From Oscillospiraceae bacterium (GTDB lineage Bacteria; Bacillota; Clostridia; Oscillospirales; Oscillospiraceae), in contig SVLU01000002.1 in the NCBI GenBank assembly GCA_015067795.1, forward strand, positions 50,422-114,421: a stretch of 64,000 bases of DNA, read 5' to 3'. The position numbers and the translations under genes are program-made. The stretch's first letter is position 1. The number at the start of each line of letters is the position of its first letter. The notes under the pieces are model-generated. The model was not told where the DNA came from. It saw only the letters and a program-made list of their open reading frames with translations, and did not search any database. Of the stretch, positions 42,219 to 51,698 are shown piece after piece.

Positions 42219-44237
42219 ATGAAAAAGCGGATAGCAGCTTTGCTCCTTGCCCTGTGCATGATTTTGCTTACGGGATGCTCAAAGGAACTGAATATTCCTG
42301 AGCAAATTCAGTCTGCCATCGCAGAGATTGCGGATATTGATACCGAACCAAAGGAGTTTACGGAAATTGACACTCCCGATGGTTATACTGTACTGAATTC
42401 CGATATGTACAGCGATGATACGGTAATACTTTTACTGGGCAGTGAAACCACAAGTGAATATCAGGTTGCACTGTATAAAATGGGCGAGGGCCTGACTACA
42501 GTATATACAGGTGAATTCCCTGTAAGCTACAATGATCCTGATGATTACTATTTGATAACTCTTTCCGTTGAGCCTTATGTTGTACTGGACAATTATCAGC
42601 AGTATGTGTACAAATTCAGTGATGACTTCAATGATGTCAATGTGTTCTCATGTATTGATCTTGAGGTGTATTACTTCATGTACTGTCAGTCCCGTGACAG
42701 CCTGCTGTATACCGTAAGCACCGAAGGTGCCTGTGAGCTTCGTGAACACTCGTACATAACAGGTCAGGAAAACACTTTGATAGATTTCTCTGACACATAT
42801 ACCTATCTCGATATAAACGCATATTACCCGAAAACTGATCTCGTATTTCTCAGCGGTGAGGAGATATTCAGCGAGGATTATGTAGGTATTATTGCTGATC
42901 TCGGTGAAGCGGCTGTGGTCGGTCAGCTTGATGCGGATTTAACACTAAGCGACAGCTCTGCTGAAAAGATTTGCATGACCTGGTACGATGATCTGGAAAC
43001 AGGAAACATATTTACTTCCATGATTAATCCGACCCAGGAGAATACAGGCTCGGTATTTGCCATTGATATTGCAAACAGCATTTATTACAATGCAACGGAT
43101 GAGCATTTTGTATCAGTAGAAGCTTCCATGAACGGCATTTCTGACGTTAAGCTTTATGACATTGAGACAGGCGTTCTCACACATACGGGTAAGCTTGATT
43201 TATCAGAGCTTGATGGCTTGAGAGTTCCTGTGGAGCATGATGAAGTTGAACCCATAGACGTATATATGGGCGGTAGCGAGAATTATAACTACCGTAACGG
43301 CAGGGTTCTTTTCAATGTGTTTGATGAGGATTATAAAATTATCTCCGTTGTGATCTGGGATACATCCCTTGCCGAGGTTAAGCATGAATATCTCACGGCT
43401 GCTGAACCCATCGAATATCCTGTTTATGAAGTTATTGAACATGAATACTCTGATGGCAATACCGCTTACACTGAAACTCTCGAGACAGAATATGGCATTA
43501 ACATTTTTTACGGTGACGAAACTGATGGCGAGTTTTTAAATTACAATGCCGAGCTTGTCTACGACGAGGATAAGATAGAAAAGGGACTCAAAGCTCTTGA
43601 GGAAACTCTTGCAATGTACCCTGATGGCTTTTTCAGAAACTTCTCCGACAGCGGATATATCCGTGGTGTAAACTTCTACCTGTGCGGTGAGTTTACAGCA
43701 ACATCAGACGAGGGCTTAAGCGATGCAGGAGCGTTTACTTATACCGATTCAGGGTTTGCAATCGTGGTAGTTGACCTAAATCAGAAAAATGAACTTGTGG
43801 CTAATTTCTGCCATGAGATAAGTCACATCATCGATGAAAGACTCATTTCTGAAGGCTATTTTGATGAAGCTGTTTGGAATTCCTATAATCCTGCAGACTT
43901 TGCGTATAATGATGGTTACAGAGATGATGAAGGCGAGGACTTTGCGGAAAGCGGAAGTGATGAATATACCGCTTTTAGCGAGTCTTATTATCACAGCGGT
44001 GATGCAGAGAGCATCTATTTCATTGATACATATTCCAAAACATACGCAACCGAGGACAGAGCAAGAATTATGGAATATGCAATGGTACCCGATGCGTATA
44101 CAGCAGAATACTTTGAAAGCTCCCATTTGCAGGCAAAGCTCAAATACTATTCCGAAGCTATCAGATCATGCTGGGAAAGCTCCGGCTGGGTAGGGAATAC
44201 CCAGTGGGAACAGTTCCTGTTTGAAGTGGTCGGATAA
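42219..44237 (+). CDS. Metallopeptidase-like lipoprotein
   Basis: The 672-residue protein has a lipoprotein signal with lipobox LLTGC (Cys 20). The middle (about residues 50-420) reads like a beta-rich, possibly propeller-type domain. Near the C-terminus an HEISH motif (HExxH, residues 532-536) is followed after about 80 residues by TYSKTYATEDRARIMEY, which could give the third zinc ligand Glu as in gluzincins. Residues 555-590 are very acidic. A secreted zinc peptidase is likely; the family is not one I can name. It begins 12 bases after the LRR gene and is probably co-transcribed with it. Confidence 0.75.
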   Translation: MKKRIAALLLALCMILLTGCSKELNIPEQIQSAIAEIADIDTEPKEFTEIDTPDGYTVLNSDMYSDDTVILLLGSETTSEYQVALYKMGEGLTTVYTGEFPVSYNDPDDYYLITLSVEPYVVLDNYQQYVYKFSDDFNDVNVFSCIDLEVYYFMYCQSRDSLLYTVSTEGACELREHSYITGQENTLIDFSDTYTYLDINAYYPKTDLVFLSGEEIFSEDYVGIIADLGEAAVVGQLDADLTLSDSSAEKICMTWYDDLETGNIFTSMINPTQENTGSVFAIDIANSIYYNATDEHFVSVEASMNGISDVKLYDIETGVLTHTGKLDLSELDGLRVPVEHDEVEPIDVYMGGSENYNYRNGRVLFNVFDEDYKIISVVIWDTSLAEVKHEYLTAAEPIEYPVYEVIEHEYSDGNTAYTETLETEYGINIFYGDETDGEFLNYNAELVYDEDKIEKGLKALEETLAMYPDGFFRNFSDSGYIRGVNFYLCGEFTATSDEGLSDAGAFTYTDSGFAIVVVDLNQKNELVANFCHEISHIIDERLISEGYFDEAVWNSYNPADFAYNDGYRDDEGEDFAESGSDEYTAFSESYYHSGDAESIYFIDTYSKTYATEDRARIMEYAMVPDAYTAEYFESSHLQAKLKYYSEAIRSCWESSGWVGNTQWEQFLFEVVG

Positions 44238-44260
44238 CAAAAACACTTAATATTCTTAAT

Positions 44261-44295
44261 TGCGAGGCTTGCACAGAGCCTCGCATTGTTTTTTT
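44261..44295 (+). terminator. Terminator of the surface-protein unit
   Basis: A nine-base-pair stem (44261-44269 with 44277-44285) is followed by a ten-base run with nine T. Confidence 0.88.
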
Positions 44296-44391
44296 GCTTT
44301 CGGTACAGGGAATGTCACCTCTTTACTTAATACTTTCAATAATGCACATAGAATTTTTGACTATAAATATAAATTATAACAATATAGTGGA

Positions 44392-44421
44392 TTGACGTAA
44401 AAACGCGAAACATGATATAAT
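44392..44421 (+). promoter_or_regulatory. Promoter of the purine operon
   Basis: TTGACG (44392-44397) and TATAAT (44416-44421) are 18 bases apart. The predicted leader of about 50 bases shows no purine-riboswitch core. Confidence 0.75.
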
Positions 44422-44477
44422 GTAATAAACTATGGCTATATAGATTTTAATTAATAATTGAAAGGAAAGTCAAAAAA

Positions 44478-45515
44478 ATGAAGGATTCATATTCCGGCAG
44501 CTACGCTGCAGCAGGTGTTGATATAACCGCAGGTTACAAGGCGGTTGAGCTTATGAAGCAGCACATCAAGAGAACTACTACTTCAGGTGTTCTCTCCGGT
44601 ATTGGCGGTTTTGGCGGACTTTTTGGTCTTGATCTTACAGGCATTTCCAAGCCTGTTCTCGTCAGCGGTACTGACGGTGTCGGTACTAAGCTTAAGCTGG
44701 CTTTCCTCCTGGATAAGCATGATACAGTTGGCATCGACTGCGTTGCGATGTGTGTAAATGATATCATATGTGCAGGGGCAAAGCCTCTGCTGTTCCTGGA
44801 TTATATTGCTTGTGGCAAGAATGTTCCTGAACGCATTGCGGAGATCGTTTCCGGTGTTGCTGAAGGCTGTGTTCAGTCCGGTGCTGCTCTTGTTGGCGGT
44901 GAAACTGCTGAAATGCCAGGCTTCTATGATGAAAAGGAATACGACCTTGCAGGCTTTGCTGTTGGCGTAGTTGACAGAGATAAGATTATTGACTCCTCCA
45001 CAGTTAAGGCAGGGGACGCGGTTATCGCTCTTCCATCCTCCGGTGTTCATTCCAACGGCTTCTCTCTTGTTCGCCGTGTATTTGACGTTGAAAACAGCGA
45101 TATCACAAGCCCTGTGGCTGAGCTTGGCGGCAAGGGTATTGGTGAAACTCTTATCACTCCTACTAAGATTTACGTTAAGCCTGTTCTTGCTCTTCTTGAT
45201 GCAGTTAATGTAAAGGCTATTTCCCATATCACCGGTGGCGGCTTCTATGAAAATATTCCAAGAAGCCTTCCTGAGGGTATCGGCGTTAAGATCGAAAAGA
45301 GTGCTCTTAAGACTCTTCCGATCTTTGACCTTATTGCTAAGACCGGCAATATTCCTGAACGTGATATGTACAATACCTTTAATATGGGTGTTGGTATGAG
45401 CATTGTTGTTCCTGCTGATCAGGCTGACGAAGCTGTTCGTGTTCTCAACGCAAACGGTGAGGACGCTTATATCATGGGTGAAACCGTGGAAGGAGAAGGC
45501 GTATGCCTGATGTAA
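44478..45515 (+). CDS. purM: Phosphoribosylformylglycinamidine cyclo-ligase
   Basis: The 345-residue enzyme makes AIR from FGAM with ATP, step five of purine synthesis. Typical segments are YAAAGVDITAGYKAVELMK, LVSGTDGVGTKLKLA, VAMCVNDIICAGAKPLLFLDYIA, LVGGETAEMPGFY and HITGGGFYENIPR. GAAAGGAAAG precedes the ATG. It overlaps purN by 13 bases. Confidence 0.97.
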   Translation: MKDSYSGSYAAAGVDITAGYKAVELMKQHIKRTTTSGVLSGIGGFGGLFGLDLTGISKPVLVSGTDGVGTKLKLAFLLDKHDTVGIDCVAMCVNDIICAGAKPLLFLDYIACGKNVPERIAEIVSGVAEGCVQSGAALVGGETAEMPGFYDEKEYDLAGFAVGVVDRDKIIDSSTVKAGDAVIALPSSGVHSNGFSLVRRVFDVENSDITSPVAELGGKGIGETLITPTKIYVKPVLALLDAVNVKAISHITGGGFYENIPRSLPEGIGVKIEKSALKTLPIFDLIAKTGNIPERDMYNTFNMGVGMSIVVPADQADEAVRVLNANGEDAYIMGETVEGEGVCLM

Positions 45516-46126
45516 AAGCAAGGATCGCCGTGTTTGTTTCCGGCGGTGGTACAAATCTCCAGGCTCTTATTGATGCACAGCAGAGTGGTATTATTAAAAG
45601 CGGTGAAATTGTTTTAGTCGTCGCTTCTAATCCCGGTGCTTACGCTCTCACAAGAGCAGAAAAAGCAGGCATTGACGGTGTTGTAGCTTTTAAGAAGGAG
45701 CTTGGCTCTCAGGAAGCCTTTGAAGCTAAGATTATCGAATCTCTTGATGAATATAATATCGACTTTATAATCCTCGCCGGCTTTATGAGTATTTTAAGCG
45801 AGAATTTTACTTCCCGCTATCCAAACAGAATTATCAATGTACATCCTGCTCTTATACCAAGCTTCTGCGGTAAAGGCTATTACGGACTGAGAGTTCATGA
45901 AGAAGCGCTTAAGTATGGCGTTAAGGTCACAGGCGCAACAGTACATTTTGTAAACGAAATCCCTGACGGCGGTGAGATCATCGCTCAGAAGGCAGTATAT
46001 ATCGAAGAGGGCGATACTCCCGAAATTCTTCAGCGACGTGTTATGGAACAGGCTGAATGGAAGCTTCTTCCTGAGGCTGCTGAAATGGTATCAAAAAGAA
46101 TTCTTAAAGAACGGGGTATAATCTAA
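45503..46126 (+). CDS. purN: Phosphoribosylglycinamide formyltransferase
   Basis: The 207-residue enzyme transfers a formyl group from 10-formyl-tetrahydrofolate to GAR. VSGGGTNLQALID, IILAGFMSIL, NVHPALIPSFCGKGYYGLRVHEEALKYGVKVTGATVHFV (catalytic Asn/His) and DGGEIIAQ are intact. Its start is within purM and its stop overlaps the purD start by one base. Confidence 0.97.
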   Translation: MPDVKARIAVFVSGGGTNLQALIDAQQSGIIKSGEIVLVVASNPGAYALTRAEKAGIDGVVAFKKELGSQEAFEAKIIESLDEYNIDFIILAGFMSILSENFTSRYPNRIINVHPALIPSFCGKGYYGLRVHEEALKYGVKVTGATVHFVNEIPDGGEIIAQKAVYIEEGDTPEILQRRVMEQAEWKLLPEAAEMVSKRILKERGII

Positions 46127-47388
46127 TGAAGGTTATGGTAGTAGGCGGCGGCGGAAGAGAGCACGCCATCATCAAGTCTCTTAAAAAGAATACTGATATT
46201 GAAAAGCTCTATGCTCTTCCCGGCAATGGCGGTATTGCCGCTGATGCTGAATGTGTAAGCATCGGTGCTAAGGATATTGAGGGTGTAGTAAATTTTGCTA
46301 AAGAAAACGGCATTGATTTTGCTGTTGTTGCTCCTGATGATCCACTGGTTCTTGGTATGGTTGATGCTCTTGAAGCAATCGGCGTACCATGCTTCGGCCC
46401 TAACAAGGCTGCCGCAATTATTGAAGGCAGTAAGGTTTTCTCCAAGGACCTTATGAAGAAGTATAACATCCCAACTGCTGAATACGAAGTATTCACAGAA
46501 ATGGACAAGGCACTCCTTTATCTGGAAACAGCTCCGATACCAACAGTAATCAAGGCTGACGGTCTTGCTCTCGGTAAGGGCGTTATTATCGCCCAGACCC
46601 GTGACGAAGCCAAGGATGCTGTCCGTTCCATGATGGAGGACAAGATCTTCGGTGAAAGCGGCAGCAGAGTAGTTATCGAAGAATTCCTGACAGGTCCTGA
46701 GGTTTCCGTCCTTGCCTTTACTGACGGTAAGACTATGATACCAATGGTATCCTCCATGGACCATAAGAGAGCTTTGGATAACGACCAGGGTCTGAACACA
46801 GGCGGTATGGGTACTATCGCTCCAAACCCTTATTATACTGCAGATATAGCAAAGGAATGTATGGACACCATCTTCATTCCAACAATGAATGCTATGAATG
46901 CAGAAAACAGAACCTTTAAGGGCTGTCTGTATTTTGGACTTATGATTACTCCAAAGGGCCCAAAGGTTATCGAATATAACTGCCGTTTCGGTGATCCTGA
47001 AACTCAGGTAGTTCTCCCAATGCTTAAGAGCGATCTTCTGACCATCATGATGGCAGTAAGCAAGGGCGAGCTTGCAAGCGTTCCTGTTGAATTCATGGAC
47101 GGTGCTGCTGCTTGTGTAGTAATGGCATCCAACGGTTATCCGGGCAAGTATCAGACAGGCTATGAGATCGTAATTCCTGCTGATCTCGAAGCTGAATGTT
47201 ATGTTGCAGGCGGTAAGATAGCTGACGGCAAGCTTGTTACCTCCGGCGGTCGTGTTCTTGGTGTTACAGCAGTTGCAGAAAACCTTGAAAAGGCAATAGC
47301 AAAGTCCTATTCTCAGGTTGAACGTGTTACATTTGAAAACGCATATTACAGAAAAGACATTGGTAAAAGAGCTTTAGCTGCAAAATAA
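46126..47388 (+). CDS. purD: Phosphoribosylamine-glycine ligase
   Basis: This 420-residue ATP-grasp enzyme makes GAR. It shows MVVGGGGREHAII, PDDPLVLGMVDAL, GPNKAAAIIEGSKVFSK, VIKADGLALGKGV, EEFLTGPEVSVLAF, DHKRALDNDQGLNTGGMG and EYNCRFGDPETQVVLP. It is coupled to purN by TAATG overlap. The 155-base gap to purL contains repeat copy B. Confidence 0.97.
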   Translation: MKVMVVGGGGREHAIIKSLKKNTDIEKLYALPGNGGIAADAECVSIGAKDIEGVVNFAKENGIDFAVVAPDDPLVLGMVDALEAIGVPCFGPNKAAAIIEGSKVFSKDLMKKYNIPTAEYEVFTEMDKALLYLETAPIPTVIKADGLALGKGVIIAQTRDEAKDAVRSMMEDKIFGESGSRVVIEEFLTGPEVSVLAFTDGKTMIPMVSSMDHKRALDNDQGLNTGGMGTIAPNPYYTADIAKECMDTIFIPTMNAMNAENRTFKGCLYFGLMITPKGPKVIEYNCRFGDPETQVVLPMLKSDLLTIMMAVSKGELASVPVEFMDGAAACVVMASNGYPGKYQTGYEIVIPADLEAECYVAGGKIADGKLVTSGGRVLGVTAVAENLEKAIAKSYSQVERVTFENAYYRKDIGKRALAAK

Positions 47389-47405
47389 TTTTGGTCAGTC
47401 TTTTA

Positions 47406-47487
47406 CAGACTGTCATTGCGAGTCCTGAAGGGCCGTGGCAATCTTATGCGAAAGATTCCCACGTCGCTACGCTCCTCGGAATGACAA
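47406..47487. repeat. Dispersed palindromic repeat, copy B (short form, inverted)
   Basis: About 82 bases that, on the minus strand, match the two ends of copies A and C (TGTCATTCCGAGGAGCG and AGATTGCCACGG...CTCGCAATGACAG) without most of their AT-rich middle. It lies in the purD-purL spacer inside an operon, so it must be tolerated in the transcript. Confidence 0.85.
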
Positions 47488-47543
47488 GATCAGGAAATTA
47501 AATGTAAATTGTCCATATTTCTTTATGAAAGGATGAAACGAAT

Positions 47544-50500
47544 ATGGTTTATCGTGTATATGTTGAAAAGAAGCAGGCACTTGCTCACGAAGCAGCATCT
47601 ATAAAGAGCGACATTCGTGACTTTTTAGGTATCACTTCTCTTACAGATCTTCGACTTTTAAACAGATATGACGTTGAAAATCTTGAGAAGTCCATGTTTG
47701 ATTACAGCGTAAAGGCTGTTTTCTCCGAACCTCAGCTTGATATAGTTTCCTACGATCTTGATGACCTCAAGGATACTGTTGTATTTGCTGTTGAATATCT
47801 CCCGGGACAGTTTGACCAGCGCGCTGACTCCGCTGCTCAGTGTATTCAGATCATCTTCCAGGGTGACCGTCCACTGGTACGCACAGCTAAGGTCTATGCT
47901 CTGTATGGTGACCTGAGTGCAGAAGAGATTGCCGAAATCAAGAAGCATCTCATTAACCCGGTTGAAAGCCGTGAAGCAACCCTCGATGCTTTTGAAACTC
48001 TTGTAACTGAATACGATGTTCCTACAACCGTAAGAACTCTTGAAGGCTTCCGTGATGAGCAGGATGCAGACAAGCTCATTAAGGAATTTGGTCTTGCAAT
48101 GGATGCTGATGATGTCCGTTTCTGTCAGGATTACTTTAAGGCAGAAAACCGTGACCCATCTATCACAGAGCTTAAGATGATAGATACATACTGGTCCGAC
48201 CATTGCAGACACACAACCTTTAATACAATTATTGACAACGTAACCTTTGAGGATGAAGGTCTTCAGAAGGCTTATGAATACTATCTTGATATCCGCAAGT
48301 CTCTTGGCAGAACAAAGCCAATTACCCTTATGGATATGGGTACTATTGCGGCAAAGAAGCTGAAGGCAGACGGTATTCTCACTAAACTTGACGAATCCGA
48401 AGAAATCAACGCCTGCACAGTTAAGATGAAGGCTGTTGTTGACGGTGAAGAACAGGATTGGCTCCTGCTCTTTAAGAACGAAACTCACAACCATCCAACT
48501 GAAATCGAACCTTTCGGTGGTGCTGCAACCTGTATCGGCGGTGCTATTCGTGACCCTCTTTCCGGCAGAAGCTATGTTTACACCGCTATGCGTGTTACAG
48601 GTGCTGCTGACCCTCTGAGACCTGTAAGCGAAACCATCAAGGGTAAGCTTCCACAGAGAAAGCTCGTTACAACTGCGGCTGCTGGTTACAGCTCCTACGG
48701 TAACCAGATCGGTCTTGCAACAGGTCAGGTTGATGAGCTTTACCATGACGGTTATGCCGCAAAGCGTATGGAAATCGGCGCTGTTATCGGTGCTGCTCCT
48801 GCTGAAAACGTAAGACGCGAACGTCCTGCTCCGGGCGATATTATCATTCTTCTCGGTGGCCGTACTGGTCGTGACGGCTGCGGCGGTGCAACAGGCTCCT
48901 CCAAGTCCCACACTGTTGAATCACTTGAATCCTGCGGTGCAGAGGTGCAGAAGGGTAATGCTCCTGAGGAAAGAAAGCTTCAGCGTCTTTTCAGAAATAA
49001 GGAAGTTTCCCTTATGATCAAGCGCTGCAACGACTTTGGTGCAGGCGGCGTTTCCGTTGCTATCGGTGAGCTTGCTGACGGTTTGGAGATCGACCTGAAC
49101 AAGGTTCCAAAGAAGTATGAAGGTCTTGACGGTACTGAGCTTGCCATCAGCGAATCTCAGGAACGTATGGCTGTATGTATCGCGGCTGAGGACGAAGAAA
49201 GATTTAAAGAGCTTGCTTTCAGCGAAAACCTCGAAGCAACAGTAGTTGCAAAGGTTACAGCGGAACCAAGACTCGTTATGTACTGGAATGATAACAAGAT
49301 CGTTGACATTTCCAGAGAATTCCTTAACACAAACGGTGCTGAAAAGCACATTACTGTTGAAACCACCGCTCCTGCTTCCTTTGCAAAGAAGGTCAGCGGC
49401 AGCTTTACTGATGAATATACCGCTCTTGCAGGTGATCTGAATGTATGCTCCAAGCGTGGTCTTTCCGAGCGTTTCGACTCCACTATCGGTGCGGGCACAG
49501 TTATGATGCCATTCGGCGGCAAAAATCAGATCACTCCAAGCCAGACAATGGTTAATAAGATCTCCGTTGAAAAGGGGCATACCAATACCTGTTCCTTCAT
49601 GGCATGGGGCTACAATCCTTTCATCGCAGAAAAGAGCCCATATCACTCCGCTTATCTTGCAGTTGTTGAGTCTGTTTCCAAGCTCATCGCAGCAGGTGCT
49701 TCTTATGAGGATATTTACCTCACATTCCAGGAATACTTTGAAAAGCCTGTTAAGGAACCAAAGCGTTGGGGCAAGCCATTTGCAGCTCTCCTTGGTGCAT
49801 TAAAGGCTCAGGTAGGTCTTGGTGCTGCTGCTATCGGCGGCAAGGACTCCATGAGCGGTAGCTTTGAGGATCTTGACGTTCCTCCAACTCTCGTTTCCTT
49901 CGCTGTAACAACAGGTGACGCAAGTGAGGTTGTAACTCCTGAATTCAAGGGTGCAGGTCATAAGGTAGCTTGGATTCGTCCTGAATATGACAACGACGGT
50001 CTCCCTGTTATTGACTCCGTTAAGACTGTCTATAATACTATCAATGAGCTGACAGCATCCGGCAAGGCTCTTGCAGTTTACACACCAACCTACGGCGGTG
50101 TTGCTGAAGCAGTTATGAAGATGTGCTTTGGTAATGACATTGGTTTCAAGTATGCAGATAATCTCACACTTGACGAGATCTTCGGTTATAGCTACGGTTC
50201 CTTTGTTGTAGAACTCAGCGAAGACGTTGATGTCGGTACTGTTCTCGGTGAAACCACAGAAGAGCTTGCTATCGCTTACGGTGCAGAAAAGCTCACACTC
50301 AAGGCTGTTTCCGATGTTTATGAAGGAAAGCTTGAACCTGTATATTCCTGCAACATCGAGCAGGAGGAGAGAGAAATCCCTGCATTTGAATATAAGGCAG
50401 CCTCTTGGGAAAGCCCTGCAATTAAGACAGCAAAGCCTCTTGCTCTTATCCCTGTATTCCCCGGCACAAACTGCGAATATGATACAGCAAAGGCACTGCG

Positions 50501-51230
50501 TGATGCCGGTGCTGAAACAGAGATAATCGTTATCAACAACCTGACCGCAGCTTCCATTAAGGACTCTGCTGACTACTTTGCACGCCGTCTTAAGGATGCT
50601 AACATCGTATTTATCCCCGGTGGCTTCTCCGGCGGTGACGAACCTGACGGCTCCGGTAAGTTTATTACCGCTTTCTTCCGCAATCAGACAGTAAGCGATG
50701 GCGTTAACGAGCTTCTCAAGAACCGTGACGGTCTTATGGGCGGTATCTGCAATGGCTTCCAGGCTCTTATCAAGCTCGGTCTTGTACCTTACGGTGAGAT
50801 CATTGACACCGATGAAAACTGCCCAACCCTTACATTCAACACCATCGGCAGACATCAGTCCAAGATCGTTCGCATCAGAGTAGCTTCCAACAAGTCTCCA
50901 TGGCTCATGGAAACAAATGTTGGTGACATCTATTCCGTACCAATTTCCCACGGTGAAGGACGCTTCCTTGCTAATATGGATCATGTTATGAAATTAGCTG
51001 AAAACGGCCAGATAGCAACTCAGTATGTTGATCTTTCCGGCAACCCAACAAGCAAGGTTCAGTTTAATCCAAATGACTCCGTATGTGCTATCGAGGGTAT
51101 CACTTCTCCTGACGGTCGTGTATTCGGCAAGATGGGTCATGCAGAGCGTTATGACTCCTATCTGTATAAGAATGTACCTGCAAACTATGATATGGGTATG
51201 TTCCGTTCTGCAGTTAAGTATTTTAAATAA
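47544..51230 (+). CDS. purL: Phosphoribosylformylglycinamidine synthase, single-chain
   Basis: The 1228-residue enzyme converts FGAR and glutamine to FGAM. N-terminal PurS-like and linker parts (residues 1 to about 220) contain DTYWSDHCRHTTF; two AIRS-like synthetase halves follow (FKNETHNHPTEIEPFGGAATCIGG, VGLGAAAIGGKDSMSG), and a C-terminal glutaminase (about residues 965-1228) has PGTNCEYDTA, GGICNGFQALIKLG (catalytic Cys) and ISHGEGRF. This is the large Clostridial variant rather than the split PurS/PurQ/PurL of Bacilli. GAAAGGATG precedes the ATG. It ends the operon. Confidence 0.96.
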   Translation: MVYRVYVEKKQALAHEAASIKSDIRDFLGITSLTDLRLLNRYDVENLEKSMFDYSVKAVFSEPQLDIVSYDLDDLKDTVVFAVEYLPGQFDQRADSAAQCIQIIFQGDRPLVRTAKVYALYGDLSAEEIAEIKKHLINPVESREATLDAFETLVTEYDVPTTVRTLEGFRDEQDADKLIKEFGLAMDADDVRFCQDYFKAENRDPSITELKMIDTYWSDHCRHTTFNTIIDNVTFEDEGLQKAYEYYLDIRKSLGRTKPITLMDMGTIAAKKLKADGILTKLDESEEINACTVKMKAVVDGEEQDWLLLFKNETHNHPTEIEPFGGAATCIGGAIRDPLSGRSYVYTAMRVTGAADPLRPVSETIKGKLPQRKLVTTAAAGYSSYGNQIGLATGQVDELYHDGYAAKRMEIGAVIGAAPAENVRRERPAPGDIIILLGGRTGRDGCGGATGSSKSHTVESLESCGAEVQKGNAPEERKLQRLFRNKEVSLMIKRCNDFGAGGVSVAIGELADGLEIDLNKVPKKYEGLDGTELAISESQERMAVCIAAEDEERFKELAFSENLEATVVAKVTAEPRLVMYWNDNKIVDISREFLNTNGAEKHITVETTAPASFAKKVSGSFTDEYTALAGDLNVCSKRGLSERFDSTIGAGTVMMPFGGKNQITPSQTMVNKISVEKGHTNTCSFMAWGYNPFIAEKSPYHSAYLAVVESVSKLIAAGASYEDIYLTFQEYFEKPVKEPKRWGKPFAALLGALKAQVGLGAAAIGGKDSMSGSFEDLDVPPTLVSFAVTTGDASEVVTPEFKGAGHKVAWIRPEYDNDGLPVIDSVKTVYNTINELTASGKALAVYTPTYGGVAEAVMKMCFGNDIGFKYADNLTLDEIFGYSYGSFVVELSEDVDVGTVLGETTEELAIAYGAEKLTLKAVSDVYEGKLEPVYSCNIEQEEREIPAFEYKAASWESPAIKTAKPLALIPVFPGTNCEYDTAKALRDAGAETEIIVINNLTAASIKDSADYFARRLKDANIVFIPGGFSGGDEPDGSGKFITAFFRNQTVSDGVNELLKNRDGLMGGICNGFQALIKLGLVPYGEIIDTDENCPTLTFNTIGRHQSKIVRIRVASNKSPWLMETNVGDIYSVPISHGEGRFLANMDHVMKLAENGQIATQYVDLSGNPTSKVQFNPNDSVCAIEGITSPDGRVFGKMGHAERYDSYLYKNVPANYDMGMFRSAVKYFK

Positions 51231-51240
51231 ATTGTAATTT

Positions 51241-51270
51241 CAGGGCGTCAATTTTATAGTTGACGCCCTG
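51241..51270 (+). terminator. Terminator-like hairpin after purL
   Basis: A perfect 11-base-pair stem (51241-51251 with 51260-51270) with an A-rich then T-rich tail lies between purL and mrnC. Confidence 0.65.
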
Positions 51271-51285
51271 AATAAAAGGTTTTTT

Positions 51286-51696
51286 ATGACAGATTATTTC
51301 AATATTGATTTTTATGAAGATGAAATAAGGAAGATATCCAATCTCGGTCTTGCTCATTTGGGTGATGCTGTTTTTGAGCTTATGGTGCGTTCATGGCTTT
51401 GTATCCATGGAAAATGCACATCCCGCGGTCTCCACTCTGCGGCGATAACCTATGTTTCCGCACCTGCACAGGCCAAGGCGGTAAAAAAGCTCTTTGATAT
51501 GTTCACCGAAGAGGAACGGGATGTATTCAGAAGAGGCAGAAACGCTCATGTAAATTCCGTACCTCAGAGAGCAAGCCTTGACGAGTATCATGCCGCAACA
51601 GGTCTTGAGGCTCTTTTCGGATATCTGTATCTCAAGGGAAAAACAGACCGCCTCAACGAGCTTTTTGCCGAGATAATGAAGGAACAGGAGCTGTGA
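51286..51696 (+). CDS. mrnC: Mini-ribonuclease III
   Basis: The 136-residue protein is an RNase III catalytic domain without a double-stranded-RNA-binding domain. NLGLAHLGDAVFELMVRSWL contains the metal-binding Asp, and ATGLEALFGYLYLKG the second signature with catalytic Glu. In B. subtilis the enzyme matures 23S rRNA. The next gene starts three bases after its stop. Confidence 0.95.
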   Translation: MTDYFNIDFYEDEIRKISNLGLAHLGDAVFELMVRSWLCIHGKCTSRGLHSAAITYVSAPAQAKAVKKLFDMFTEEERDVFRRGRNAHVNSVPQRASLDEYHAATGLEALFGYLYLKGKTDRLNELFAEIMKEQEL

Positions 51697-51698
51697 TA

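Noticed and set aside
44422..44477. Purine riboswitch or PurR box before purM
   Set aside because: The leader is short and has neither the three-way-junction core nor a recognisable pair of PurBoxes.
48000..50984. Long minus-strand frames opposite purL
   Set aside because: They mirror the strong codon bias of purL and contain no recognisable protein.
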